Of a stretch of DNA of 64,000 bases, positions 19,558 to 28,351 are shown one piece after another. This stretch comes from Bacillota bacterium (lineage in GTDB: Bacteria; Bacillota; Clostridia; Acetivibrionales; DSM-2933): contig JAEYYB010000036.1 in the NCBI GenBank assembly GCA_023430975.1, forward strand, positions 1-64,000, written 5' to 3'. The notes under the pieces were generated by a model, which worked only from the letters and a program-made list of their open reading frames with translations, had not been told where the DNA came from and ran no database searches. Position numbers and translations under genes: made by a program. The stretch's first letter is position 1, and every line of letters begins with the position of its first letter.

Positions 19558-22206
19558 GTGACAAGAATCTTATCTTCCAAGATTTACATACCTGAGGTCG
19601 GTGAGTTGTGCATAGCCAGGGAGGAGCTTCTTAAAAAACTTCAAAATGACAAACATGCGAAAAGCCATGTCTCGTTAATATGTGCTCCCGCAGGCTATGG
19701 GAAGACCACTCTTGTTATGGCATATTTGGCTTCTATCAAAAATAAAAAAGCATGGTTTTTTATTGATGAAGGAGATAATGATCCCAGTTGTTTTATTTCT
19801 TATCTGATTGCGTCATTGAGGAAGGCAGACATACCTATTGGTCCGGACGTTGATTTTTTGGCAGGTGATGCTGGAGCCAACACAATAAAACTGGCTTTAA
19901 CAGAGCTAATCAATGCGTTATCCAGTTATAAAGATAATATTACCTTGGTTTTGGATGATTACCAATTTATCCAATGCCCGCAGGTCAATGAAATAATCAA
20001 ATTTTTGATAGATTACCAACCGCCTAATCTGCATTTGATAATCTTATCAAGAGTAGACCCTCAGCTTCAGCTATCTAAACTGAGAATTAGTGGAAGACTT
20101 ACTGAATTTAGAATGGGGGAAATGGCATTCAGCCTCGCAGAAGCGATACGATTTTTCCAAAGATCTGCAGAACTTAACTTAGGGGCTGAAGAAGTAAATA
20201 AAATATTTAGTCGAACGGAGGGTTGGATAGCCGGCATGCAGCTGGTGGCCATTCTGTTCAAAAATGTACCGGCAGAAAATATGGAGCAGTTTATTGAGAG
20301 ATTTGATGGAACCCATGCCTATATCATTGATTATCTTGTGGAAGAGGTGTTAAGCAGGCTCTCAGATGAAATAAAAGATTTCCTGTATAACACCTGTATT
20401 TTGGAAAGGATGAATGCCCAGGTTTGTAATGTTCTGACCAATAGAACCGATAGTCAAAATATTTTGCAGCATTTGGAAAAGATCAACTTGTTTTTGTTGC
20501 CTTTGGATGCATCCCGTGAATGGTATCGTTATCACCATTTGTTTGCCGACTCGCTAAAAGCCGAGCTTTCCTTGGAGCAGGAAAGAAAACTGTATCAGCA
20601 GGCTGCGATTTGGATGAGCGAATCTGATTTTACCCATGAAGCTGTTCGTTACGCATTTAAATCGGGGGATATACGTTTAGTTGTTAAAATAGTGGAGGAT
20701 CATACCTTTGAGATATTTCAAAATGCCCAATTGGAAACCTTTAATGCTTGGCTTGACAGTATCCCGAAAGATCTGATAAGGGAGAGTGAAATCCTCGCTG
20801 TCAGGAAATCCATCGGCTTGTTTATCACCGGTAGGGTAAAAGAGGCACTTGAGCATTTAGAGAGCCTTGGAGAGGACTTTTTTCATCACGCTTCCTCTCA
20901 TAACAAAGGATTGGTCTTAAGTTTAAGGGCCTTAGTGGCCAGCCACTCAGGTCAGGATGCCCAAGTGTTGGCTGAGGAAGCCCTTACCTTGCTTGAACCC
21001 TGGGATCCTATTGCAAGAACCTCCATGCTGAATACGCTGGCTAAGGCGTTTTACTACAAGGGACAAACTGCAGAGGCACTTAAAGCTTATGAACTGGCCT
21101 ATGGAAAAGGCATTACAATGGGATATACCTTTGTTGTAACCCTGACCCTAATGAATTATGGCATTTGCCTAGATGCAATGGGATACCGTAGTCAAGCCAT
21201 GAATTTATATACCGAGTATATAGAAAGCATGAAGAAGCAGTTTGGAAAAACTCTTCCGTATGTTGGCATTATATATATTGCGATGGCAGAGCTTTACTAT
21301 GATGAGGACCTTCTTGAAAAGGCAGAGAGCTATCTTGATGAGGGGATTAAGTTGTGCCAAAGCCTGTCCTACATTTGGCTGGTTTCCAATACGACGCTTG
21401 CCAATATTTATTTCGCCCGGGGAGAAAAAGAGGCGTCATGTTCCCTCCTTAAAAAACTCATGCAGCAACACCGTGATATTCCCGGAATTGAGCTCAGGGC
21501 AACGGGAATGTATATCCAGCAACAACTCAGGCTTGAGAACATAGAAGGACTGGAATCATATGTGGAAAGACTGGAGAGTTTTGCAGGCTTAAGCGGAACC
21601 AGGGATTCTCAGGAGGCACTGCTGCTTCTTTCCAGGTTGAAAATCTGCGAAAATAAGCTTGATGAAGCAGTTAAAGACTTAATCTCATTGGAAACGGTTT
21701 TTAGAGAGAATCAAAGCAATAAAAATCGGATAATTGCCTTATTGTTGTTGGCGGTTGCCCATTTTAAAATGAATGACATCATTAACGCAAAAGATTATTT
21801 ACGCCTTGCGGTGAGCTTAGCCTCATCGAACCGCTATATCCGGCTGTTTGTGGATGAATTGCCGATTTTAGTGGAGCTTTTGACTGACAAGAGAATCAGC
21901 AGCATGGAGCAGTACCAGGAATTTATTTCAGAGGTGCTGAGCTTATGTCCCAAGATTGACAAACCCTTGAGTCATGATAAGAAAGCACAGGCTAATGCTG
22001 TTCTTGAATATGGAGAGCGTCTAAGTGAGAGGCAAATGGAGATACTTAGCCTGATTAGCGAAGGATTAACGAACAGTGATATTTCCCGAAGGCTTTTCAT
22101 TTCCATCAATACAACCCAGTGGCATATCTCTCATATCTATGGCAAGCTGGGCGTAAAGAACAGGACCCAGGCCATTATCAAGGCCAAGGAACTCGGTGTT
22201 TTATGA
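19558..22206 (+). CDS. MalT-like LuxR-family (LAL) transcriptional regulator
   Basis: GTG at 19558 has ggggg seven bases upstream. The 882-residue protein has an N-terminal STAND/AAA ATPase (Walker A CAPAGYGKTT at 42-51, Walker B VLDDYQ near 131), a long middle of TPR-like helical repeats (about 380-780), and a C-terminal LuxR helix-turn-helix (LSERQMEILSLISEGLTNSD from about 822). This is the LAL architecture, in which an inducer bound by the TPR/ATPase part drives oligomerisation and activation of nearby promoters. The next three genes point the same way, but a strong terminator separates the regulator from them. They are therefore likely targets rather than co-transcribed partners. Confidence 0.88.
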   Translation: MTRILSSKIYIPEVGELCIAREELLKKLQNDKHAKSHVSLICAPAGYGKTTLVMAYLASIKNKKAWFFIDEGDNDPSCFISYLIASLRKADIPIGPDVDFLAGDAGANTIKLALTELINALSSYKDNITLVLDDYQFIQCPQVNEIIKFLIDYQPPNLHLIILSRVDPQLQLSKLRISGRLTEFRMGEMAFSLAEAIRFFQRSAELNLGAEEVNKIFSRTEGWIAGMQLVAILFKNVPAENMEQFIERFDGTHAYIIDYLVEEVLSRLSDEIKDFLYNTCILERMNAQVCNVLTNRTDSQNILQHLEKINLFLLPLDASREWYRYHHLFADSLKAELSLEQERKLYQQAAIWMSESDFTHEAVRYAFKSGDIRLVVKIVEDHTFEIFQNAQLETFNAWLDSIPKDLIRESEILAVRKSIGLFITGRVKEALEHLESLGEDFFHHASSHNKGLVLSLRALVASHSGQDAQVLAEEALTLLEPWDPIARTSMLNTLAKAFYYKGQTAEALKAYELAYGKGITMGYTFVVTLTLMNYGICLDAMGYRSQAMNLYTEYIESMKKQFGKTLPYVGIIYIAMAELYYDEDLLEKAESYLDEGIKLCQSLSYIWLVSNTTLANIYFARGEKEASCSLLKKLMQQHRDIPGIELRATGMYIQQQLRLENIEGLESYVERLESFAGLSGTRDSQEALLLLSRLKICENKLDEAVKDLISLETVFRENQSNKNRIIALLLLAVAHFKMNDIINAKDYLRLAVSLASSNRYIRLFVDELPILVELLTDKRISSMEQYQEFISEVLSLCPKIDKPLSHDKKAQANAVLEYGERLSERQMEILSLISEGLTNSDISRRLFISINTTQWHISHIYGKLGVKNRTQAIIKAKELGVL

Positions 22207-22237
22207 TGTTACAGTAATAAATCTTTGCCCTGTTGAA

Positions 22238-22311
22238 CTGCGAAATGGAAATATATGCGAAATGGAAATATAAGTGAGTAAGACCCACAGGAAACTGTGG
22301 GTCTTTTTTTA
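22238..22311 (+). terminator. Strong rho-independent terminator after the LAL gene
   Basis: agacccacag (22281-22290) pairs perfectly with ctgtgggtct (22295-22304) around a GAAA loop and runs into seven T. Just before it a 17-base unit tgcgaaatggaaatata is present twice in tandem (about 22239-22273). Confidence 0.9.
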
Positions 22312-22402
22312 TTCAAAAACCACAGGTTCTGGTGGCGTTCTCTGCTCCAATATTGGTGTATAACATAAGTAAGGCATATCAAAATCAGAAAGGAAGTATT
22401 CC

Positions 22403-22618
22403 ATGAGTTATTACGAAATTGTTGTGGAGAGTTACATTGATAAGAAGCGGTTTAAAGAATTTGCAGCTGTCGAACTTATCCATTTACCCGACGGCTGCAC
22501 CCGGATTTCCGGGAAGCTTATGGACCAGGCAGAACTATTTTCTATCTTGAATAAAATCAGGGATATGAATTTAAATCTGGTCCTTGTAAAACAAAAGCGG
22601 GAAGAGGAGGAGAGATAA
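22403..22618 (+). CDS. Small conserved protein (71 aa) next to LAL regulator
   Basis: The ATG at 22403 follows aaaggaag. The sequence has the pattern HLPDGCTRISGKLMDQAELF then ILNKIRDMNLNLVLVK. I recall this pattern from a family of small proteins encoded beside LuxR-type regulators and membrane proteins in Clostridia and Bacilli; I know no function for it. It is a mixed alpha/beta cytosolic protein without a signal or membrane segment. The stop is two bases before the next start, so it is translationally coupled to the CPBP protease. Confidence 0.7.
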   Translation: MSYYEIVVESYIDKKRFKEFAAVELIHLPDGCTRISGKLMDQAELFSILNKIRDMNLNLVLVKQKREEEER

Positions 22619-22620
22619 CG

Positions 22621-23436
22621 ATGACACAGTGGATCAGAAAACGCCCCTACGCAGCGTTCTTTATATTGGTTTTCGGTTGGACCTGGAGTATTGTCCTTGG
22701 ACTCATCCTGGCAGGTACCGATGTGAATCAACCCACCCCTATGTTTATTGTCGGAGGCATGCTATGCAATATTTCTCCTAGTATAGCTGCTTTTATCGTT
22801 ACAGGAATTATAAATGGGAAAGAAGGGATCAGATCACTAAAAGCAAGGTTTAAAATGAAAAGTCCTGCAGGAATTCTTGCATTCACCTTGTTTGCCGTAT
22901 TGGTTGTTAACCTTATTACCAAAGGAATTGCCCAATTTACAATTAGAACCTATACGTTTGAATTAACAGTCCCACTGCTGATTATGGGAATCACGTGGCC
23001 TTTTGTTTCAGGCTTTGGTGAAGAGTTCGGCTGGAGAGGATTTATTCTGCCGGCATTCTTAAGAAAATTCCGCCCTTTGACAGCAGGTGTTTTGCTGGGA
23101 TGTATCTGGGAGATCTGGCATATACCCATGCATTACATGGAATTCAGGACCTACGGTGAATACATGCTGCCGGCATTTGTTGTCATCGGGTTTCTTAACC
23201 TAATTCTTCAGTCGGTAATTATGACCAATATCTTTGTAAGGAGCAAAGGTAATATGAAGCTGATGATCTTATATCATGCCACCATCACAGGCAGTGCCAT
23301 CATTATCGACGGTTTTCTTAAAACGGCAAAAACTCCGGGAACGACTGTGCTCGAAGGCATTGTATCTGTAGTTATATTCCTGGCTGTTGCCACAGTTTTA
23401 TATTTCCGCATGAGTAAAGAAAAGATAGACTTTTAA
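22621..23436 (+). CDS. CPBP (CAAX/Abi) family intramembrane metalloprotease
   Basis: The ATG at 22621 follows aggaggagag. The 271-residue protein has about seven or eight hydrophobic segments. The family motifs are present: EExxxR in GFGEEFGWRGFIL (about 129-141), the second motif in WEIWHIPMHY (about 163-172), and a third His in LYHATITGSA. CPBP proteases either process prenylated substrates or serve in bacteriocin maturation or self-immunity. The neighbouring small protein and S15-type hydrolase suggest peptide processing here, as inference. Confidence 0.85.
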   Translation: MTQWIRKRPYAAFFILVFGWTWSIVLGLILAGTDVNQPTPMFIVGGMLCNISPSIAAFIVTGIINGKEGIRSLKARFKMKSPAGILAFTLFAVLVVNLITKGIAQFTIRTYTFELTVPLLIMGITWPFVSGFGEEFGWRGFILPAFLRKFRPLTAGVLLGCIWEIWHIPMHYMEFRTYGEYMLPAFVVIGFLNLILQSVIMTNIFVRSKGNMKLMILYHATITGSAIIIDGFLKTAKTPGTTVLEGIVSVVIFLAVATVLYFRMSKEKIDF

Positions 23437-23468
23437 CAAAGCTTAAACATTTTTGGAGGGAATCAATA

Positions 23469-25328
23469 ATGAAATCAATAAAAAAGATAGTCAAATGGCT
23501 ATTTACTGGATTCTTAATCATAATTCTTCTTGGAGTCTTAGTTTTCGTAGTAGCAGGCTTGATGCCGGTAAAAGATCAAGCTGGTGCAATCAACCGTTCT
23601 TGCTATGTAGCCATGAAGGATGGTACTAGGCTTGCAGTTCGGTATTCGCTTCCAGCGGAGCTTAAAGCAGGCGAAAGAATACCTGCTGTTATTGAAACTA
23701 CTCGTTACGTTACCGAAAACCAGCGGAGCTTAATTTTAAAAGCCATACTTAACCTCAAAATTGCCAAGGAAGTCTCCGATGGGATCAAGGAAGCCTTTAT
23801 TAATTCAAAATATGCTTTTGTCAGGGTGGATGCAAGAGGTTCCGGTTCATCCTTCGGAGCAATGACAATGGAATTTTCACGAGAACAAATCAACGACATG
23901 GGTCAAGTGATCGACTGGATTGCCAGTCAGCCCTGGTCAAACGGAAAAGTAGGTTCTTTCGGCATTTCATACAGTGGTAATACTGCTGAACTTGCTGCTG
24001 TTACGAAGCATCCGGCGTTACAGGCAGCTGCCCTAATCAACTCTGATTTTGATGTTTTCAGTCAGTCGGTTGCTCCAGGGGGGATACCGAATGATTACCT
24101 GGTCACCAACTGGTATGACGAGATTGCTCGTATGGATTCCAATAACACCAAAAACCTCTTTTTTAGGGGTACTGCCCCGGTGGATGGTGACAGGGGAAAA
24201 AAACTGTTGAAGCAAGCCATTAATGAACACAAAACAATCAATATATCTGATGCCTTAAAAAATGTGACTTATGCAGACGATATTCTCACGGAAGGATACA
24301 CAGCAGATTCAATGTCTCCCTATAAATATAGAAAAGAGATTGAACAGTCAAAGGTTCCCTACTATGTTAGGGTGGGGTGGATGGATGCCGGCACGGTAAA
24401 TGGAGCTATAGAAAGGTTCCTAACCTACAGCAATGCACAGACGCTTGTCATAGGTCCATGGAGTCATGCAGGCCGGTATTTCTATGATCCGTTCCTGACT
24501 AGCAGCGAAAATAGTAAACAGCTTCTTTCCGCTCAGATGCAGGATGTGACTGATTTCTTCGATGGGTATTTAAAGACTGAGGCAAATACGTTGCCGGGCA
24601 TGGGAAATTTAATCAGGTATTATACTTTTGGTGAGGGAAAATGGAAAACGACCGACACCTGGCCTGTTAAAGGTTTCGATAAAAGAACCCTGTATTTTTC
24701 ACAAAATAATTCACTCAAAGAAACGAAACCGGTCGATGCTGAAGGTGCAGACGTATACAAGGTGGATTTGACAGCTACAACCGGCAATAGCAACAGATGG
24801 ATGACGAACCTTGGCGGAGGAGAAATCTTTTATCCGAACAGGGCAGAGGAAGACAAAAAGCTGCTTACTTACACAAGTGATGCATTGGCCTATGACACGG
24901 AAATAACAGGAGTTCCTGCTGTAACCCTGAATCTCTCGTCAAATGTAGATGATGGTGCTTTTTTTACCTATCTTGAGGATGTGGCTCCTGACGGAAAGGT
25001 GACCTATATAACCGAAGGAGAGTTAAGGGCTCTGCACAGGAAAACAGCAAATTCGGACCTGGGGCACACCGTACTTGATCCTGCACACTCCTATAAGAAA
25101 GCGGATGGAGAACTGCTCAAGCCTGGCGAAAATGCAGAATTGAAAATAAGTATGTATGCAACCTCTGTGTTGATTAAAAAAGGCCATAAAATAAGGGTTA
25201 CCATAGCAGGAGCAGACACATCCAATTTCTCCCGAATACCTGAAATCGGTGAACCGGTAATCAACGTTCAGAGGAACAGCATACTTTCATCTTTCATTGA
25301 ACTGCCCATGAGAGAAAATAGAGACTAG
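23469..25328 (+). CDS. Membrane-anchored CocE/NonD (S15-type) hydrolase
   Basis: The ATG at 23469 follows ggaggg. One N-terminal membrane anchor (about residues 10-34) precedes an extracytoplasmic alpha/beta-hydrolase of 619 residues. The nucleophile lies in SFGISYSGN (about 162-170), the acid is probably the Asp in VGWMDAG, and the His is in GPWSHAG (about 327-333). A jelly-roll C-terminal domain follows. This is the X-Pro dipeptidyl-peptidase / cocaine esterase fold, and substrates range from proline dipeptides to acyl esters. As third gene of the cluster it is the most likely effector enzyme. The true substrate is unknown. Confidence 0.85.
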   Translation: MKSIKKIVKWLFTGFLIIILLGVLVFVVAGLMPVKDQAGAINRSCYVAMKDGTRLAVRYSLPAELKAGERIPAVIETTRYVTENQRSLILKAILNLKIAKEVSDGIKEAFINSKYAFVRVDARGSGSSFGAMTMEFSREQINDMGQVIDWIASQPWSNGKVGSFGISYSGNTAELAAVTKHPALQAAALINSDFDVFSQSVAPGGIPNDYLVTNWYDEIARMDSNNTKNLFFRGTAPVDGDRGKKLLKQAINEHKTINISDALKNVTYADDILTEGYTADSMSPYKYRKEIEQSKVPYYVRVGWMDAGTVNGAIERFLTYSNAQTLVIGPWSHAGRYFYDPFLTSSENSKQLLSAQMQDVTDFFDGYLKTEANTLPGMGNLIRYYTFGEGKWKTTDTWPVKGFDKRTLYFSQNNSLKETKPVDAEGADVYKVDLTATTGNSNRWMTNLGGGEIFYPNRAEEDKKLLTYTSDALAYDTEITGVPAVTLNLSSNVDDGAFFTYLEDVAPDGKVTYITEGELRALHRKTANSDLGHTVLDPAHSYKKADGELLKPGENAELKISMYATSVLIKKGHKIRVTIAGADTSNFSRIPEIGEPVINVQRNSILSSFIELPMRENRD

Positions 25329-25420
25329 CTCGTACACTGAAGACGGATTCAGGATGAATATTATAATAAATAAACATTGCCCTAGCTTCTTGTTTTCCAT
25401 ATAATGATATTGAGAACATT

Positions 25421-25519
25421 ATGGAAATTGAAAGACTAATAATATTCATTACAGGAACATCTGGATCAGGCAAAAGTGCACTGCTAAATGTTATCTTTTT
25501 GCAGGATTTCAAATATTAA
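25421..25519 (+). pseudogene. Relic of a P-loop NTPase N-terminus
   Basis: A 32-codon frame starting at ATG 25421 contains ITGTSGSGKSALLN, a clear Walker A motif, then stops. There is no room for the remainder of an NTPase and no ribosome binding site is obvious. I read it as a leftover of a deleted gene. Confidence 0.55.
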
Positions 25520-25526
25520 ATATTGA

Positions 25527-25742
25527 GAGGAAGAACAAATAAAAAAACAAATAGACAATGAGACATTTTTTAAAGATGCTCCGCTCCTAAACCCAGCAAG
25601 GACTCTAATAAAGGGAGTTGTTTGCGGTGTCAGGGTAGAAGATATAGAAGAGCCGACAATGCAGGAAATTCGCTATTTGGATAAGCTGATTGATGAATTG
25701 GCAAAAGGCAAATCTATGGAAAAAATACTTCGTAAAAAATAA
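25527..25742 (+). pseudogene. Start-less 71-codon frame (probable gene relic)
   Basis: Between an in-frame TGA and the TAA at 25740 lies an open frame whose C-terminal part looks genuinely coding (for example [19 protein letters not shown] and [20 protein letters not shown]). It has no ATG, GTG or TTG near its beginning, so it is probably the tail of a truncated gene, or it starts at a rare codon. It is in a different frame from the P-loop relic just upstream. I do not recognise the family. Confidence 0.45.
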
Positions 25743-25983
25743 TTATACTTGATATTTGCCAGTAAACTGATATAAGTAACGACAGTGCATTGATAGCGTT
25801 GATAGAGCGGAAATAGACTAACATAAGAGATTCAGATGATTTTGGATTAGTCCTCCATTTGTATGCATATACCGTCAAAAATTATGACTTAACAAACGAC
25901 GAACTAATCCACTTGTCTGTTTTGTACTTCGCTTCAGTAAATTTCAAAAAGGCATTTACTGAGTAGCATTTTATAGTTGTGGA
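25743..25983. other. Non-coding gap
   Basis: Only an inverted repeat (ggattagt near 25843, actaatcc near 25903) is visible. There is no T-run and no convincing frame. Confidence 0.3.
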
Positions 25984-27426
25984 TTATGGAACAATTTCAA
26001 AAACAGTACCTTGGTTTAAATCAGTCACATTCATGGAGCCATAAACCCCTAAATATAGTCTGGTTTGATCAAGATTTGTTCCCAAACTAACATAAAAAGC
26101 AGACTGGGACCCAAAATTATAATCGGTTTCGATAACACTAAAATCATTTAGTTTACAATCCATTCTTGCTCTGGTATAAGCTAAAGTCCCTCTGGCTGGA
26201 GGCATAGATCCTTCGCGGGAAAAATCGGTAAACACAACGCTTCCCTTTAGATCGGGGATGCTATTTCCCATATATGGCTGGACTCCGGTAAGTGCAGATC
26301 CTTCAAACTTATCGGGCCGGGGATCTTTATGATAATAACTGGTTAGAGGCTGAATACGTAGCACTGAAGTTTTTACTGCGTCATTATAATATGCAATCGT
26401 TTTCTCATCCAAAGCCGGATTTGCAGGGCACCCACTTATAATAGTAGTAGGAAAAGCACCTTCCCACCCTCTCCAGCCGAAGTTTACCAATGCTTCTCGG
26501 TCAGGTTCAGATTCGACTAATGAAGCTTGAATAAGCTGAGGAACTGGTATTGGTTTATATTGAACGAATGAAAAAATGGACTCTACCAGATCCTGTCCGA
26601 CAATTCCCACATATTTGATATACTGATTACAGAACTTTTGGAAAGAAATGCCAGGTGTATTGCGAACCCCTTTGGCAATTACCGTAAGCGTTTCCTGAAT
26701 AGGTGTGGGAAGTTCATTAAAACGTGTGACTACGGTTGGATTATTGATAAAAGTATTCTTAGCTACATCAATTTCAATTATCTTACCGGCGATTTCCATA
26801 TCATCCTGGCTTGAATTAAATGGATCATAGCCTGATCCGCCATCTCCGGTTGTTAAAACAAGTTTTCCTGTTTCAGGCGAGAAGTTTAAGCTATTGACCC
26901 CATTATGATTAAAAAATGGCCTTCTTAAATTAAGTAATGTCCGCCGTTTTTGAGGTTGACCATTAGATTGTAAAATCCATTCTTCAACGGTATCAATATG
27001 ATCATATTGAATTTCTCTATTTATCCACTTTTGGTTTAAGGTTTTGGGGTCACACGGGTTAGGTTTAAAAAATTCAGGAAGACCTTGTCTTGAAACTTCT
27101 GAACTAGGAAGAGCACCTGGACCTTGTGTTCCAGCTACTGAATAATGAAGATAGAACAGACCGTTATAATAAAATCCGGGATGAAATGCTAGTCCTAGCA
27201 ATCCCCGTTCATCATATCCACTACCGGAAAAACCTAGTTTTATGATTCGCGGGCGAATATCTAAAAAAGTCCTTATAATTCCGTTTCCTATATAAAAGAT
27301 CTCTCCAACTTGGGTTGCAATAAATAATCTTTCGATTGAGTCACCCGGAAGTATAGCTGTTTTCAAAACAGTAGGCATATTTATCTTTCTAACAATTGGC
27401 CGTAAACCGACTTTGATTTTTTTCAA
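25984..27426 (-). CDS. PQQ-type sugar dehydrogenase (GSDH / sorbosone dehydrogenase-like) beta-propeller
   Basis: The frame begins at TTG 27426 with aaggaag about 11 bases upstream; ATG for residue 17 is an alternative. The 480-residue protein has the blades and motifs of the glucose/sorbosone dehydrogenase family: ERGLLGLAFHPGF (about 73-85), FNHNGVNSLNFSPE (about 171), LTTGDGG and VNFGWRGWEG. Family members oxidise sugars with PQQ in the periplasm, while HHIP-like relatives only bind. No signal peptide is seen, so secretion or cofactor use is doubtful. It stands alone on the minus strand between a relic zone and a divergent membrane gene. Confidence 0.75.
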   Translation of the reverse strand: MKKIKVGLRPIVRKINMPTVLKTAILPGDSIERLFIATQVGEIFYIGNGIIRTFLDIRPRIIKLGFSGSGYDERGLLGLAFHPGFYYNGLFYLHYSVAGTQGPGALPSSEVSRQGLPEFFKPNPCDPKTLNQKWINREIQYDHIDTVEEWILQSNGQPQKRRTLLNLRRPFFNHNGVNSLNFSPETGKLVLTTGDGGSGYDPFNSSQDDMEIAGKIIEIDVAKNTFINNPTVVTRFNELPTPIQETLTVIAKGVRNTPGISFQKFCNQYIKYVGIVGQDLVESIFSFVQYKPIPVPQLIQASLVESEPDREALVNFGWRGWEGAFPTTIISGCPANPALDEKTIAYYNDAVKTSVLRIQPLTSYYHKDPRPDKFEGSALTGVQPYMGNSIPDLKGSVVFTDFSREGSMPPARGTLAYTRARMDCKLNDFSVIETDYNFGSQSAFYVSLGTNLDQTRLYLGVYGSMNVTDLNQGTVFEIVP

Positions 27427-27486
27427 CTAACATTGCACTTCCTTATATTGTTTTCCTTTATCAGAATATGATTGAACTGGTCTATT

Positions 27487-27572
27487 AGTACCAAGTTTAA
27501 GCATAGGAACGAGGGCTTATACGAGAGGACGCGGACAGTGGGATTGCTCTGTTCATACCTCAGGATGGTACT
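27487..27572 (+). promoter_or_regulatory. Possible structured leader upstream of the 27659 membrane gene
   Basis: Arms agtacca (27487-27493) and tggtact (27566-27572) enclose about 72 bases that are more GC-rich than the flanks. Inside, ggacag and ctgttc can pair. This could be a folded leader RNA, but it matches no riboswitch class I can name. Confidence 0.25.
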
Positions 27573-27658
27573 TATACACCAAACATAATCTGCACAATTT
27601 AGGTAAACTAAACGTATAATATGGAAGTGCCAATGCAGGATAGGAGAGGGGATATAAG

Positions 27659-28171
27659 TTGAAAAAGATTAAAATAGCAAGGTTTATCAGCTTAGGAGGC
27701 TTATTAACATCGCTAACTGTATTGCTTCAGTCAGCACCTGTGTTTTTTCCGGCAGTCGGTCTGGCCTTAAGCCCATTAAGTACCCTGCCTATTGCACTAG
27801 CTGCTGTTTTTGATATTTCTCTTGGTATTAGTGTATTGTTTTCTTCCGTATTAATTCTTATTATGGTGAGCCCGCAGGAAGCAATAATTCTTCTTTTCAC
27901 TACTGGGATACTTGGTACTGTTATAGGAACATTGCTTTATAGGAAAGGAATAATAGTCTCTATATTATCCTCTGCTATAATATTATCGATCGGAATTATT
28001 ATATCAACGTATATAGTAGGTGTTCCAGCCTTTGGAGATTTAACTTGTACTTTATCATTCCCAGTTACTTTATTAACTTTTTTCATATTTTCACTTATTT
28101 ACGCAAGTATATGGAATATATGCTTTAGAAGATTCACAAATTATCTTATAAAAATTGGGTTAATAGAATAG
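27659..28171 (+). CDS. Small integral membrane protein, possible ECF-type substrate-binding component
   Basis: TTG at 27659 has ggagagggg about eight bases upstream and no better start. The 170-residue product is almost entirely hydrophobic with five or six membrane helices separated by very short loops. Size and helix layout resemble ECF transporter S components, but no substrate-specific motif is recognisable and no ECF ATPase is nearby. A strong bidirectional terminator follows. Function unknown. Confidence 0.55.
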   Translation: MKKIKIARFISLGGLLTSLTVLLQSAPVFFPAVGLALSPLSTLPIALAAVFDISLGISVLFSSVLILIMVSPQEAIILLFTTGILGTVIGTLLYRKGIIVSILSSAIILSIGIIISTYIVGVPAFGDLTCTLSFPVTLLTFFIFSLIYASIWNICFRRFTNYLIKIGLIE

Positions 28172-28283
28172 CCTAAGCATAATTTTTATAGAGGAAGTTA
28201 GATGATTTTACCTGTGCGTTTTTATGTTCCTTTGGACATGAGGAGTGCCTGAGTGTGAGACTTTACGCAAAGTAGAACAAATA

Positions 28284-28320
28284 AAATACGCAAAATTATA
28301 GGGAATTTTGCGTATTTGTT
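28284..28320. terminator. Bidirectional terminator between convergent genes
   Basis: A 14-bp perfect stem (aaatacgcaaaatt / aattttgcgtattt) with a six-base loop separates the membrane gene ending at 28171 from the minus-strand dockerin gene ending at 28352. A/T flanks on both sides suit termination in both directions. Confidence 0.8.
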
Positions 28321-28351
28321 GACTGGATACAGAAATATCAATACCGTCATA

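Noticed and set aside
22261..22280. Tandem repeat before the LAL terminator as a possible CRISPR or iteron
   Set aside because: Only two units of 17 bases and no spacers; not a CRISPR array or an origin.
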